Notes: generated by a model from the sequence alone, not told the origin. Shown: positions 7,408 through 15,307, counted from the first letter of the stretch. The stretch: 64,000 bases of DNA from Bacteroidaceae bacterium (GCA_024688885.1 JAILDV010000046.1:1-64000); one strand, 5' to 3'. Made by a program: numbers and translations.

Positions 7408-8736
7408 ATGGAAAATCAAAATGTAAAGCCTGCTGAAGGTAAATTGGGCATCATGGTCGTGGGCCTTGGTGCCGTTTCTTCCACCTTTATGACAGGCGTG
7501 TTGATGGCTCGCAAGGGACTTGCCAAGCCTGTGGGGTCAATGACTCAGTATGACAAAATCCGCGTCGGTCGTGGTGCCGACAAGAAGTATCTCTCTTATG
7601 GCGAAATTGTGCCGATGGCAAAACTGGACGACATCGTGTTTGGTGCATGGGATGTGTATCCCGGCAACGCTTTCCAGAGTGCCATGTATGCAGAGGTGCT
7701 GCAAGAGAAAGACATCCTGCCCGTGAAGGATGAGTTGGAAAAGATAGTTCCGATGAAGGCTGCTTTCGACAAGAACTTTGCCAAGCGGCTGACGGGTGAC
7801 AACGTGAAGGACTGCAAGACGCGTTGGGACATGGTGGAGCAGATTCGTCAGGACATCCGCCAGTTCAAGGTCGACCACAACTGCGCCCGCATCGTGGTGG
7901 CTTGGGCGGCTTCCACCGAGATATATGTGGAGCCGAACATGCAGGTGCATGACACGCTGGCACATCTGGAGGCTGCCATGAAGGCTGATGACCGTGTGAA
8001 CATCGCTCCTTCCATGTGCTACGCATACGCAGCTCTGGCTGAAGGCGCACCTTTCATCATGGGTGCTCCTAACACCACGGTCGATATTCCTGCCATGTGG
8101 GAGATGTCGGAGAAATTGGGTTTGCCAATCGCTGGTAAGGATTTCAAGACTGGTCAGACACTGGTGAAGTCAGGCTTTGCCCCCATCATCGGCACTCGCT
8201 GTTTGGGTCTCAGTGGTTGGTTCTCGACCAACATCCTCGGCAACCGCGACGGACTTGTGCTCGACGAACCAGCCAACTTCCGCACGAAGGAGGTCAGCAA
8301 ACTCTCCACTCTCGAAACCATCCTCAAGCCCGATGCACAGCCCGACCTCTACGGCCACGGCAACGACACCGACGACCAGTACTACCACAAGGTGCGCATC
8401 AACTACTATCCTCCGCGCAACGACAATAAGGAGGGATGGGACAACATCGACATCTTCGGCTGGATGAACTATCCCATGCAGATTAAGATTAACTTCCTCT
8501 GCCGCGACTCCATCCTTGCCGCACCTTTGTTGCTCGACCTCTGCTTGCTCAGCGACCTGGCCGCCCGTGCCGGCCGCAGTGGCATCCAGCGTTTCCTCTC
8601 CTTTTTCCTCAAGGCTCCTATGCACGACTACACCAAGGGCGAGGAACCTGTCAACCACCTCTTCCAACAGTACACCATGCTGAAGAACGCTATCCGCGAA
8701 ATGGGCGGCTACGAGGCTGACGAGGAGATTGATTAA
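7408..8736 (+). CDS. ino1: myo-inositol-3-phosphate synthase
   Basis: 442 residues. Converts glucose 6-phosphate to inositol phosphate using NAD. The dinucleotide motif VVGLGAVSST is at residues about 16-25, and the family's conserved blocks follow (FGAWDVYPGNAF, SMCYAYAALAEGAPFIMGAP, KTGQTLVKSGFAP, LGLSGWFSTNILGN, IRINYYPPR-like and GWMNYPMQIKINFLCRDSILAAPL). Bacteroides species use such an enzyme to make inositol phospholipids and sphingolipids. Here the lipid-assembly genes are not adjacent and the gene stands alone, with its own promoter and a strong terminator. Confidence 0.88.
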   Translation: MENQNVKPAEGKLGIMVVGLGAVSSTFMTGVLMARKGLAKPVGSMTQYDKIRVGRGADKKYLSYGEIVPMAKLDDIVFGAWDVYPGNAFQSAMYAEVLQEKDILPVKDELEKIVPMKAAFDKNFAKRLTGDNVKDCKTRWDMVEQIRQDIRQFKVDHNCARIVVAWAASTEIYVEPNMQVHDTLAHLEAAMKADDRVNIAPSMCYAYAALAEGAPFIMGAPNTTVDIPAMWEMSEKLGLPIAGKDFKTGQTLVKSGFAPIIGTRCLGLSGWFSTNILGNRDGLVLDEPANFRTKEVSKLSTLETILKPDAQPDLYGHGNDTDDQYYHKVRINYYPPRNDNKEGWDNIDIFGWMNYPMQIKINFLCRDSILAAPLLLDLCLLSDLAARAGRSGIQRFLSFFLKAPMHDYTKGEEPVNHLFQQYTMLKNAIREMGGYEADEEID

Positions 8737-8755
8737 CCAGCCCACGCGCTGGGCG
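8737..8755. repeat. 19-bp palindromic repeat, also present inside a GT2 gene
   Basis: CCAGCCCACGCGCTGGGCG directly follows the ino1 stop. Its exact reverse complement occurs at 19183-19201 inside a glycosyltransferase gene. The sequence is nearly self-complementary. Confidence 0.7.
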
Positions 8756-8782
8756 ATTCTCTTCGGAAAGCAAATACAAAAC

Positions 8783-8818
8783 AAGAGAGGGACGCGAGTA
8801 ATCGTGTCCCTCTCTTTT
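8783..8818 (+). terminator. intrinsic terminator after ino1
   Basis: A 15-bp stem (AAGAGAGGGAC...GTCCCTCTCTT) with a four-base loop and one G-U pair is followed by a short T run. It separates ino1 from the convergent secreted-protein gene and could work in both directions. Confidence 0.75.
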
Positions 8819-8937
8819 CGACGTTACGGCAATGCAGAACTTCACAGTCCTGCATGCCCAATGATGAAGTCTTCATCTCCTATACTATTTGTTATGAAAT
8901 TATAATGAAAAATCTGTCTTTATGCCTTGTTTGTATG

Positions 8938-9930
8938 TCACTTCTTCTCCACCTTCCTCGCAGCCAGTGTCAGCATGTCGTAGATGTACGAGTCTTCGTT
9001 GATGTCGAAACATTCAGCCACTTGATAAAGGCGGTTGGCGACTATCTTGCGCTCGTCTTCGTCCAGAGGGGCATTCTTGCAGAGGTCGAGGATGATGCCT
9101 GCTGCCACCACCATATCCTCCTTTGATTGCTTGTTGGCCTTGTCCATCATCTGCTGCGTCAGGAGTCCAAAGAAGCGGTGCCAGTCGGTGTTGCTCAGAT
9201 TGGAAACTCCACGTTGCAAAGCCAAAGCCATCCAAGAATCCTTATTCCCATCGAAGGGGATGTCTTCCTTTTGATGTCCGAATGCATCCTCCAACTGCTT
9301 CTTAAAGATATCCTTGCCCAGAACGTCGGGCATCGACACCGTAGCGAAATGGTTCGGAGGCCCAACTGATGCAATGCCATGTGCGGTTTTGGGCTGCTGG
9401 CCATAGACATAGACGAGCTTTACCGTATAGACCTCAGGGTTGTCGGCGTTGCTCCACTCGGCAGCATAACAGGTGCGATAGCCTTTGTGCTTCTTGTCGT
9501 TGAAGTTGGCAATGTAGTAGGTGCTGTTCTTCATGCTTCCGATGAGGACAGCGTCGTCTTCATCCCTCCAGATGCTCCACATGCGACGCAGACCGAGGTC
9601 GTGGACGAGCGCTGAATCAAGTTCGAGTTTTTCGCCGCTCATCTCTTCCTCAAACATCGATGTTTTGCTGGCCTCGTTCCTGAAAGCATCCCTCAGTGTT
9701 TCGGACACGGAATGCTGATACCTTCTCTCCACCTTGACAGTGATGACTTTGCTCTCGATGGCAATGCCGTTCGTGTCCACTTTTTCGGTATTATGCTCTC
9801 CTACTTTGGTGACGCCCGCAAGTTCGTCGGTCACTTCCTGAAACGCCTTCTTGATTTGCTCCTGTGCCGAGGCGGTTGGCACGATGGCCATCAGGACGAT
9901 GGCTGCGATGATAATACTCTTTGCTTTCAT
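8938..9930 (-). CDS. secreted protein of unknown function, third gene of an ECF sigma operon
   Basis: 330 residues with a signal peptide (MKAKSIIIAAIVLMAIVPTASAQ). The mature protein is alpha/beta with many charged residues and no motif I recognise. It starts 18 bp after the anti-sigma-like gene, so it is probably made from the same transcript and could be an output or a modulator of the sigma pathway. The middle region (EDDAVLIGSMKNSTYYIANF...) looks like a beta-rich domain and the C-terminal 100 residues are helical. Function unknown. Confidence 0.75.
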   Translation of the reverse strand: MKAKSIIIAAIVLMAIVPTASAQEQIKKAFQEVTDELAGVTKVGEHNTEKVDTNGIAIESKVITVKVERRYQHSVSETLRDAFRNEASKTSMFEEEMSGEKLELDSALVHDLGLRRMWSIWRDEDDAVLIGSMKNSTYYIANFNDKKHKGYRTCYAAEWSNADNPEVYTVKLVYVYGQQPKTAHGIASVGPPNHFATVSMPDVLGKDIFKKQLEDAFGHQKEDIPFDGNKDSWMALALQRGVSNLSNTDWHRFFGLLTQQMMDKANKQSKEDMVVAAGIILDLCKNAPLDEDERKIVANRLYQVAECFDINEDSYIYDMLTLAARKVEKK

Positions 9931-9948
9931 AAATGAATAGTTTTAGAT

Positions 9949-10611
9949 TTATATCTCGATGATTGTTTTGGTCTCAATCACTTCATAGTCGCCCGCCTCG
10001 TTGGTCACGAGCACCACATTGGCAGGTTGCGGCGTGGCGTTGAAGGTGGCTTGGATGATGTGGTTGCGCATCTCCTGCTCCTCGCGCAGGATGGTTTCCT
10101 CGCACTCGCTCAGCATCTGAATGGCAATCGCCACGTTCCGTTCCGAACGCCAGATGCCGTTGCCGAGCGTGTCGGAAATCTCAGTCGAGCGTGCCCGATT
10201 GCTTGATTGGTGCGCCCCGATTGCTCGATTGGTGCGCCCCGATGGCTTAGTTGGTGCGCCCCGATTGCTTAGTCGGTGCGCCCCGATGGCTTGATTGGTG
10301 CGCCCCGATTGCCTGATTGGTGCGCCCCGATTGCTCAATTGGGTGCACTCAGTTTTATTATCGGGTGCACTCAGTTTGGCAATCGAGTGGGGAGCCTTAT
10401 TGAACTCATAGTACACTCCTACGCCTATCGCTATCAACAGACAGGCAGCGGCAGCAGACATCCAGCCCCACCAATGTCTCCGATGGCTGGCAGCAGGCTT
10501 CGTGTCCATCCGCTCCCTCAGACGTTCTGTGAAGTCCGTAGGCAGTGACGGCGTATTGGCATATCGGCGTCGCAGCGCTTCGCGCAAGTCGGTGTCTTTA
10601 TTTGTTTTCAT
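9949..10611 (-). CDS. single-pass anti-sigma-factor-like protein with a 22-bp repeat region
   Basis: 220 residues. A charged cytoplasmic N-terminus of about 46 residues, one membrane segment (MSAAAACLLIAIGVGVYY, about 50-67) and a periplasmic C-terminus. Position directly after an ECF sigma factor, with ATGA start/stop overlap, marks it as the likely anti-sigma factor, although no ZAS zinc motif is visible. Residues about 88-138 are coded by a 22-bp tandem repeat read successively in three frames, giving a 22-residue repeat (GAPIRQSGRTNQ... then GAPTKPSGRTNR...). The repeat is hydrophilic and probably disordered. Confidence 0.75.
   Translation of the reverse strand: MKTNKDTDLREALRRRYANTPSLPTDFTERLRERMDTKPAASHRRHWWGWMSAAAACLLIAIGVGVYYEFNKAPHSIAKLSAPDNKTECTQLSNRGAPIRQSGRTNQAIGAHRLSNRGAPTKPSGRTNRAIGAHQSSNRARSTEISDTLGNGIWRSERNVAIAIQMLSECEETILREEQEMRNHIIQATFNATPQPANVVLVTNEAGDYEVIETKTIIEI
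10196..10350. repeat. 22-bp tandem repeat inside the anti-sigma-like gene
   Basis: Six full units (start positions 10196, 10218, 10240, 10262, 10284, 10306) and one diverged unit share the core GATTGGTGCGCCCCGAT. Two diverged copies of GGGTGCACTCAGTTT follow. The unit length is not a multiple of three, yet the minus-strand reading frame stays open throughout. Confidence 0.92.
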
Positions 10612-11183
10612 GTCTTTTGAAGTTGCTTGTGGAGTTTCTTACGTATTCGGTAGAGGCGGTTGGCCAATGCGTGAGGGCTTGCATCCATGATGAACGAGCA
10701 TTCGTCCAGCGGACGCTCTTCGAAGTAGTGGAGCATGAGCAGCAGACGTTCGTCGGGCGGTAGCTGGTCTATCAACTCTTCCAATCGGCTGATTCGCTCC
10801 TCATTGCCTGTCGAAAGCTCCGCCTCCAGCTGCTCGTCATTGATGTCCGTCTGCCACACCTCGGAATCTTCTATCGAAACAAGCAGTGGACGACGACGTT
10901 TCATGAAGTCGAGCGTCAGGCGGTAGGCAATGCGACAAAGCCATGTGCCGAGCGATGCCCGTTGCGGGTCGTAACTGTCCATGCAGCGGAATGCACGGAG
11001 AAACGTGTCCTGCGTCAGTTCCTCAGCATCCATCACGTCGCCCACGAGTCTCACAACCATGCCAAAGACCTCCAGCCCGTAGCGACCCACCATCAGGTCT
11101 TGCCCCTTGCGTTGGTCACTCATCACGGCATCCACTATCTGTTTGTCTGTCTTCACTATCGATGAACTTTTCTTCATTTTCAC
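10608..11183 (-). CDS. ECF-type RNA polymerase sigma factor
   Basis: 191 residues. Region 2 includes EELTQDTFLRAFRCMDSYDP and TWLCRIAYRLTLDFMKRRR. Region 4 includes LIDQLPPDERLLLMLHYFEERPLDE followed by a helix-turn-helix ending RLYRIRKKLHKQL. It directs RNA polymerase to a small regulon, probably including its own operon. The start could be Met 1 or Met 3. It overlaps the anti-sigma-like gene by four bases (ATGA), typical for sigma/anti-sigma pairs. Confidence 0.92.
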   Translation of the reverse strand: MKMKKSSSIVKTDKQIVDAVMSDQRKGQDLMVGRYGLEVFGMVVRLVGDVMDAEELTQDTFLRAFRCMDSYDPQRASLGTWLCRIAYRLTLDFMKRRRPLLVSIEDSEVWQTDINDEQLEAELSTGNEERISRLEELIDQLPPDERLLLMLHYFEERPLDECSFIMDASPHALANRLYRIRKKLHKQLQKT

Positions 11184-11239
11184 TTGTTATACGACAAAAA
11201 TCAGAAAATATCCCGCCCCTGCACGGGTTTTCTTTTTTG

Positions 11240-11247
11240 TACCTTTG
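11240..11247 (+). promoter_or_regulatory. -7 promoter element for a 38-aa ORF
   Basis: TACCTTTG lies 24 bp upstream of the small ORF at 11272 and points away from the sigma-factor operon. Confidence 0.6.
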
Positions 11248-11271
11248 CCCCCGAGAACAAAACATCATGAT

Positions 11272-11388
11272 ATGAATCCAACAATTGACACATATCGTTT
11301 GACAAGTATGGAGGAGCCTTCGGATGCCGTTCTTTCACAACTGATGAAAGAGGCTGCAGAGGAAGCTACGAGGCTGACGAGGAGATAG
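11272..11388 (+). CDS. 38-aa small protein
   Basis: MNPTIDTYRLTSMEEPSDAV then a short helix rich in Glu, Ala and Arg, stopping at TAG. It has a well-placed TACCTTTG promoter and a plausible start 24 bp after it, so it is probably expressed. Its last 22 coding bases are identical to a stretch at the 3' end of ino1 but are read in another frame, so the gene may be truncated or rearranged at its end. No known function. Confidence 0.5.
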   Translation: MNPTIDTYRLTSMEEPSDAVLSQLMKEAAEEATRLTRR

Positions 11389-11412
11389 ACTGATTTCTTC
11401 GTCATTCTTCGT

Positions 11413-11525
11413 AAGTGAAAAGTTAAAAACTAAAAGTGAAAAATATAAGTTACCCACCATACGGGATGTTGGTACCCCGTTTGCAAAGGTAACTTATATT
11501 TTTCACTTTTAGTTTTTAACTTTTA
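11413..11525. repeat. dispersed GTGAAAA-flanked inverted element, copy 2
   Basis: Left heptamers (GTGAAAA GTTAAAA ACTAAAA GTGAAAA) are mirrored by right heptamers (TTTTCAC TTTTAGT TTTTAAC). Between them is the core TAAGTTACCCACCATACGGG. The right edge contributes the TAA stop of mfd (11523-11525). Confidence 0.75.
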
Positions 11526-14500
11526 ATTTCTAAAAATCCCCTCCATCGCTTCCAGCACACTCAATCCTCCTTCCATAGTGCTGACGTTCTTGATGAGCAG
11601 CGATTTCCTCTCTCCATCTCTCAATGTGCATCCTCTTCCGTGACTGCCCACATAGTTGAGCACCTTCTCGAAGGCGCGGCTTTGGAAGTAGGCGTCTTCG
11701 AGGGCGAAATAGAGAATCATGCGTCCCATCTTGAGCACCACTTTCTCGATACCGAGACGTTGAGCCGCCCACTTGATGGGCATAACGGTGAGGAGCGATT
11801 CGCCCACGGATGGTATTTGTCCGAAGCGGTCGATGAGGCGCTTCTTGTAGTCTTCCAATTGCTTAGGCGAGGTGAGGGAGTCGAGTTCGCGGTAGAGACT
11901 CATGCGCTCACCGCTGTTGGGCACATACTCTTCAGGGAAGAAACCCTGGATGTCGCTTTCGATGTTGGTTTCCGTCACAAACTTCTCACCGCTGATTCTG
12001 CCCTCTTCATCCTTGTCCTCTTCGGCAAAGAGTTCGGTGAACTCGTTTTCCTTGAGTTCTTCTACAGCCTCATTCAGTATCTTCTGGTAGGTTTCATAGC
12101 CGAGGTCGGTGATGAAGCCGCTCTGTTCTGCTCCTAACATGTTTCCTGCACCACGGATGTCAAGGTCTTGCATGGCGATGTGGATGCCGCTGCCGAGGTC
12201 GCTGAAGTTCTCCACGGCTTGCAGACGGCGACGGGTTACATCGTTCAGGGCTGCGAGTGGGGGAGCGATGAGGTAGCAGAACGCTTTCTTGTTGCCTCGT
12301 CCCACACGTCCACGCATCTGGTGAATGTCGGAGAGCCCGTAGTTCTGTGCGCTGTTGATGATGATGGTGTTGGCGTTGGGCACGTCGATGCCGTTCTCCA
12401 CAATCGTCGTGGAGAGCATCACGTCGTAGTCGTAGTTCATGAAGTCGAGAATGATTTTCTCCAAGTCCTGCGGATTCATTTGCCCATGACCTACACACAC
12501 GCGCGCATCAGGTACATATTTGTGTATCATCTCCTCCAATTCGCGGAGGTTGCTGATTTTGTTGTTCACGATAAACACCTGTCCGTTGCGGCTCATCTCG
12601 AAGTTGATGGCTTCGGCAAAGATTTCGGGCGAGAAGGTGTGTATCTCTGTCTGAATCGGGTAGCGGTTGGGTGGGGGAGTCTGGATGATGGACAGGTCTC
12701 TGGCTCCTAATAGCGAGAACTGCAACGTGCGTGGAATAGGAGTGGCAGTCATCGTGAGGGTGTCCACATTCACTTTCATGGCTCTCAACTTCTCTTTCGT
12801 TGATACGCCAAACTTCTGTTCCTCGTCGATGATGAGCAATCCCAAGTCCTTGAACTGCACTTGTTTGCCAATCAGTTTGTGGGTGCCGATGATGATGTCC
12901 ACCTTTCCTTCCTTGAGGTCGTCCAACACCTCTTTGGTTTCTTTGGCGGTACGGGCACGGGTAAGGTATTCCACCCTGACGGGAAACTCTTTCAGACGTG
13001 ATGAGAAGGTCTGGTAGTGCTGATATGCCAACACCGTTGTGGGCACCATCACCGCCACCTGTTTGCCGTCTGTGGCTGCCTTGAATGCTGCACGTATTGC
13101 CACTTCCGTCTTGCCGAAGCCTACATCGCCGCACACCAGCCTGTCCATCGGACGCGGCTTCTCCATGTCTGCCTTCACGTCCTGAGTGGCTTTCAGTTGG
13201 TCGGGTGTGTCCTCATACACGAAACTTGCTTCCAATTCCTGTTGCAGGTAACTGTCCTTGCTGTAGGCAAACCCTTGCTCTTTCAGTCGGGCAGCATAGA
13301 GTTTGATGAGGTCACGGGCGATGTCCTTCACCTTGCTCTTCACCCGTTCCTTCATGCGTTCCCAAGCACCGCCACCAATCTTGTTCAGACGGGGAGCCTC
13401 ACCCTTCTTGCCTTTATATTTGGAGATTTTATGCAGGGAGTGGATGGACACATACACCGTGTCTTCATGCAGGTATGTAATCTTGATCATCTCCTGCATC
13501 ACATTGCCCTGTGGCACTCTCACCAGTCCTCCGAACCTTCCCACGCCGTGGTCTATATGCACCACATAATCGCCAATCTCAAACTGCTGTATCTCCTTCA
13601 GCGTCAGTGCCACCTTACCTCGATGTGCCTTGTCGCTCTTGAGGTTATATTTGTGGAAGCGGTCAAAAATTTGGTGGTCGGTGAAGAAGCACAGCTTCAG
13701 CGTATGGTCAATGAATCCCTCATGAATGGCTTTGTTGACGGGGATGATGACCGAATTAGGAATTAGGAATGAGGAATGAGGAATTGAATGTTCTGCTGAT
13801 GAATGAGTGTTAATTCCTAATTGGCTACGCCGAGCTAAAGGTTCCTCATTCCTCATTCCTAATTCCTCAAGAATGCTCTGCAGACGTGCAATCTGTTTCT
13901 CGCTGTCGGCAAAGATGCAAATCTTGTAGCCTTCGTCCATCAGTCGGTGAAACTCCTGATTCACTAACTCAAAGTTCTTGTGGAAAAGAGGTTGCGGAGA
14001 GGTGTTGAAGTGTACGGACTTCTCATCCGTTGATGTGCCTTGTTTCACTTCCAAATGCCTGAACTGCACTACCTGCTTCAGGAATGTCTCCTCATTGACG
14101 ACGAGACTTTCCCAATCAGCAAGGTCTCCCTCCCCATCACGGGGGAGGGTTGGGGAGAGGGTCTTCGCCTGACTCGAAAAGCCCTCATCGTGTATCTGCG
14201 CAATTTTGTCACACACAAACGTGAAGTCCTGTGTGATAATCAGCGTGTTCTTGGGCAAGAACTCCAAGAAGGAGATGTATTCAGCATTGTCCTTCTTGAT
14301 GTCTGGCACTATCGTCATCGTCTCCACCTTTCCCTGACTCAGCTGGCTCTGTACGTCAAACGTTCTGATGCTGTCCACTTCGTCGCCGAAGAAGTCGATT
14401 CGGTATGGCATGTCCGATGAGAATGAATACACATCCACGATGCTTCCTCTGATGGCAAACTGCCCAGGCTCATACACATAGTCCGTATGTTCAAAACCCA

Positions 14501-15083
14501 ACTCGAAGATGCGCTTCTCCAATTTGCTGATGTCAAACTCATCGCCCACCTTCACCGTCAACGTGTTTTCATCTAGTTCCTTCTTCGACACCACCCGTTC
14601 CGCCAAAGCATCGGGGTAGGTGACGATCAAAAGACCCTCTCTGTCCTGTCGGACATCTCCCCCATGATGGGGAGAGCCATCCGGCGTGTTTGTTATCGGA
14701 AAAGACTCCGCATGGCTTCCCTCCCCATGATGGGGGAGGGTCAGGGAGAGGGTCTGCATCCTCAGAATCTCATTACCTGCATCCTTCTGGTTGTATTTGA
14801 TGGCACGTTTATATGACGAAGGGAAGAACAGCACCCTTTCGTCACCCATCATCTGTGTCAAGTCGTGGTATAGGTAGCCCGCATCGTCCATATCGTTCAT
14901 CACCACCAGCATGTTGGGGTTGTTGCCCCTTCCGTTCATGATGGATGCCAACAACAGAGCAACTGACGAACCGCATAGTCCGTCAGCCCTCAATTCTTTA
15001 GCCTTGCCAGTTCTGATGCGCTTGGCAAGTTCTCTCACCTCCTCCGAGGAGGCAAGAGCAGAAAGTACCTTACTTGTTTCCAA
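11523..15083 (-). CDS. mfd: transcription-repair coupling factor
   Basis: 1186 residues. Removes RNA polymerase stalled at DNA lesions and recruits the UvrABC system. Order: UvrB-like N-terminal part, RNA polymerase interaction domain (FEIGDYVVHIDHGVGRFGG), SF2 helicase with Walker A CGDVGFGKTEV, DEEQ box IIDEEQKFGV, TATPIPRTLQFS and GRVGRG, then the TRCF C-terminal domain. The N-terminal third is lengthened by foreign segments at about residues 110-150 and 307-326 (palindromic elements) and 404-443 (a 7-bp repeat array). All keep the frame, and they lie in regions where relatives have loops. A 47-aa gene and a further palindrome lie just upstream. Confidence 0.95.
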   Translation of the reverse strand: METSKVLSALASSEEVRELAKRIRTGKAKELRADGLCGSSVALLLASIMNGRGNNPNMLVVMNDMDDAGYLYHDLTQMMGDERVLFFPSSYKRAIKYNQKDAGNEILRMQTLSLTLPHHGEGSHAESFPITNTPDGSPHHGGDVRQDREGLLIVTYPDALAERVVSKKELDENTLTVKVGDEFDISKLEKRIFELGFEHTDYVYEPGQFAIRGSIVDVYSFSSDMPYRIDFFGDEVDSIRTFDVQSQLSQGKVETMTIVPDIKKDNAEYISFLEFLPKNTLIITQDFTFVCDKIAQIHDEGFSSQAKTLSPTLPRDGEGDLADWESLVVNEETFLKQVVQFRHLEVKQGTSTDEKSVHFNTSPQPLFHKNFELVNQEFHRLMDEGYKICIFADSEKQIARLQSILEELGMRNEEPLARRSQLGINTHSSAEHSIPHSSFLIPNSVIIPVNKAIHEGFIDHTLKLCFFTDHQIFDRFHKYNLKSDKAHRGKVALTLKEIQQFEIGDYVVHIDHGVGRFGGLVRVPQGNVMQEMIKITYLHEDTVYVSIHSLHKISKYKGKKGEAPRLNKIGGGAWERMKERVKSKVKDIARDLIKLYAARLKEQGFAYSKDSYLQQELEASFVYEDTPDQLKATQDVKADMEKPRPMDRLVCGDVGFGKTEVAIRAAFKAATDGKQVAVMVPTTVLAYQHYQTFSSRLKEFPVRVEYLTRARTAKETKEVLDDLKEGKVDIIIGTHKLIGKQVQFKDLGLLIIDEEQKFGVSTKEKLRAMKVNVDTLTMTATPIPRTLQFSLLGARDLSIIQTPPPNRYPIQTEIHTFSPEIFAEAINFEMSRNGQVFIVNNKISNLRELEEMIHKYVPDARVCVGHGQMNPQDLEKIILDFMNYDYDVMLSTTIVENGIDVPNANTIIINSAQNYGLSDIHQMRGRVGRGNKKAFCYLIAPPLAALNDVTRRRLQAVENFSDLGSGIHIAMQDLDIRGAGNMLGAEQSGFITDLGYETYQKILNEAVEELKENEFTELFAEEDKDEEGRISGEKFVTETNIESDIQGFFPEEYVPNSGERMSLYRELDSLTSPKQLEDYKKRLIDRFGQIPSVGESLLTVMPIKWAAQRLGIEKVVLKMGRMILYFALEDAYFQSRAFEKVLNYVGSHGRGCTLRDGERKSLLIKNVSTMEGGLSVLEAMEGIFRN
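13753..13869. repeat. 7-bp repeat inverted array inserted in mfd
   Basis: GAATTAG/GAATGAG heptamers (13753-13790) face complementary CTCATTC/CTAATTC heptamers (13838-13869) around a spacer that contains GGCTACGCCGAGC. The same heptamer occurs between genes at 27420. The stretch is translated in frame within Mfd as a low-complexity loop. Confidence 0.8.
14106..14164 (-). repeat. in-frame palindromic element (type B, half copy) in mfd
   Basis: Read with the gene it begins AGACCCTCTCCCCAACC, contains the palindrome CCTCCCCCGTGATGGGGAGG, and codes for KTLSPTLPRDGEGDLADW. Only the left half of the full type B element is present. Confidence 0.75.
14632..14755 (-). repeat. in-frame palindromic element (type B, full copy) in mfd
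   Basis: 124 bp bounded by AGACCCTCT and AGAGGGTCT, with two inner palindromes around CCCCATCATGGGG. Read with the gene it codes for QTLSLTLPHHGEGSHAESF on the left side. It is absent in principle from the UvrB-like core of Mfd, so it interrupts an otherwise conserved gene without a frameshift. Confidence 0.8.
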
Positions 15084-15111
15084 ATGATTAAATCCTCAAA
15101 AATGTATCCTC

Positions 15112-15162
15112 GCCGCATGGCTTCCCTCCCCATTACGGGGGAGGGTCGGGGCGAGGGTCTTC
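15112..15162 (-). repeat. palindromic element (type B, half copy) between mfd and its upstream gene
   Basis: The minus strand reads AGACCCTCGCCCCGACCC, then palindrome, then GGAAGCCATGCGG. The last motif also follows the palindrome in the copy inside mfd. It lies in the 80-bp gap before mfd, showing that the family is not restricted to coding DNA. Confidence 0.75.
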
Positions 15163-15163
15163 T

Positions 15164-15307
15164 TTATGCCACGCCCATCACCATTTTGGGCTCATACACT
15201 CTTGCAAACAACTGCAGGAAGAACAGCGTGTCTTTCGATGGGCTCACCAGCTTCTTCAGTTCGGCAATCTTGGATGTCTTGTTGTCGGATGGAGTAGAAT
15301 CGTTCAT
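15164..15307 (-). CDS. 47-aa conserved-type small protein upstream of mfd
   Basis: The ORF track starts at 15400, inside the PrsW gene. The more likely start is ATG 15307, giving MNDSTPSDNKTSKIAELKKL then VSPSKDTLFFLQLFARVYEP. The PS-x-x-T-x-x-F-L-x-x-FAR-x-Y pattern is like small unnamed proteins I know to be common in Bacteroidales. There is no signal peptide. It lies 85 bp after the PrsW-like gene and 80 bp before mfd, so it is probably in the same transcript. Function unknown. Confidence 0.6.
   Translation of the reverse strand: MNDSTPSDNKTSKIAELKKLVSPSKDTLFFLQLFARVYEPKMVMGVA

Noticed and set aside
10196-10350. CRISPR array
   Set aside because: The 22-bp units are directly adjacent without spacers and lie inside a coding sequence; no cas genes. 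The same holds for the 23-bp arrays.
14632-14755. Intrinsic terminator inside mfd
   Set aside because: The GC-rich palindrome could form a hairpin, but it lacks a T tract and lies within an intact frame; it belongs to the palindromic element family.
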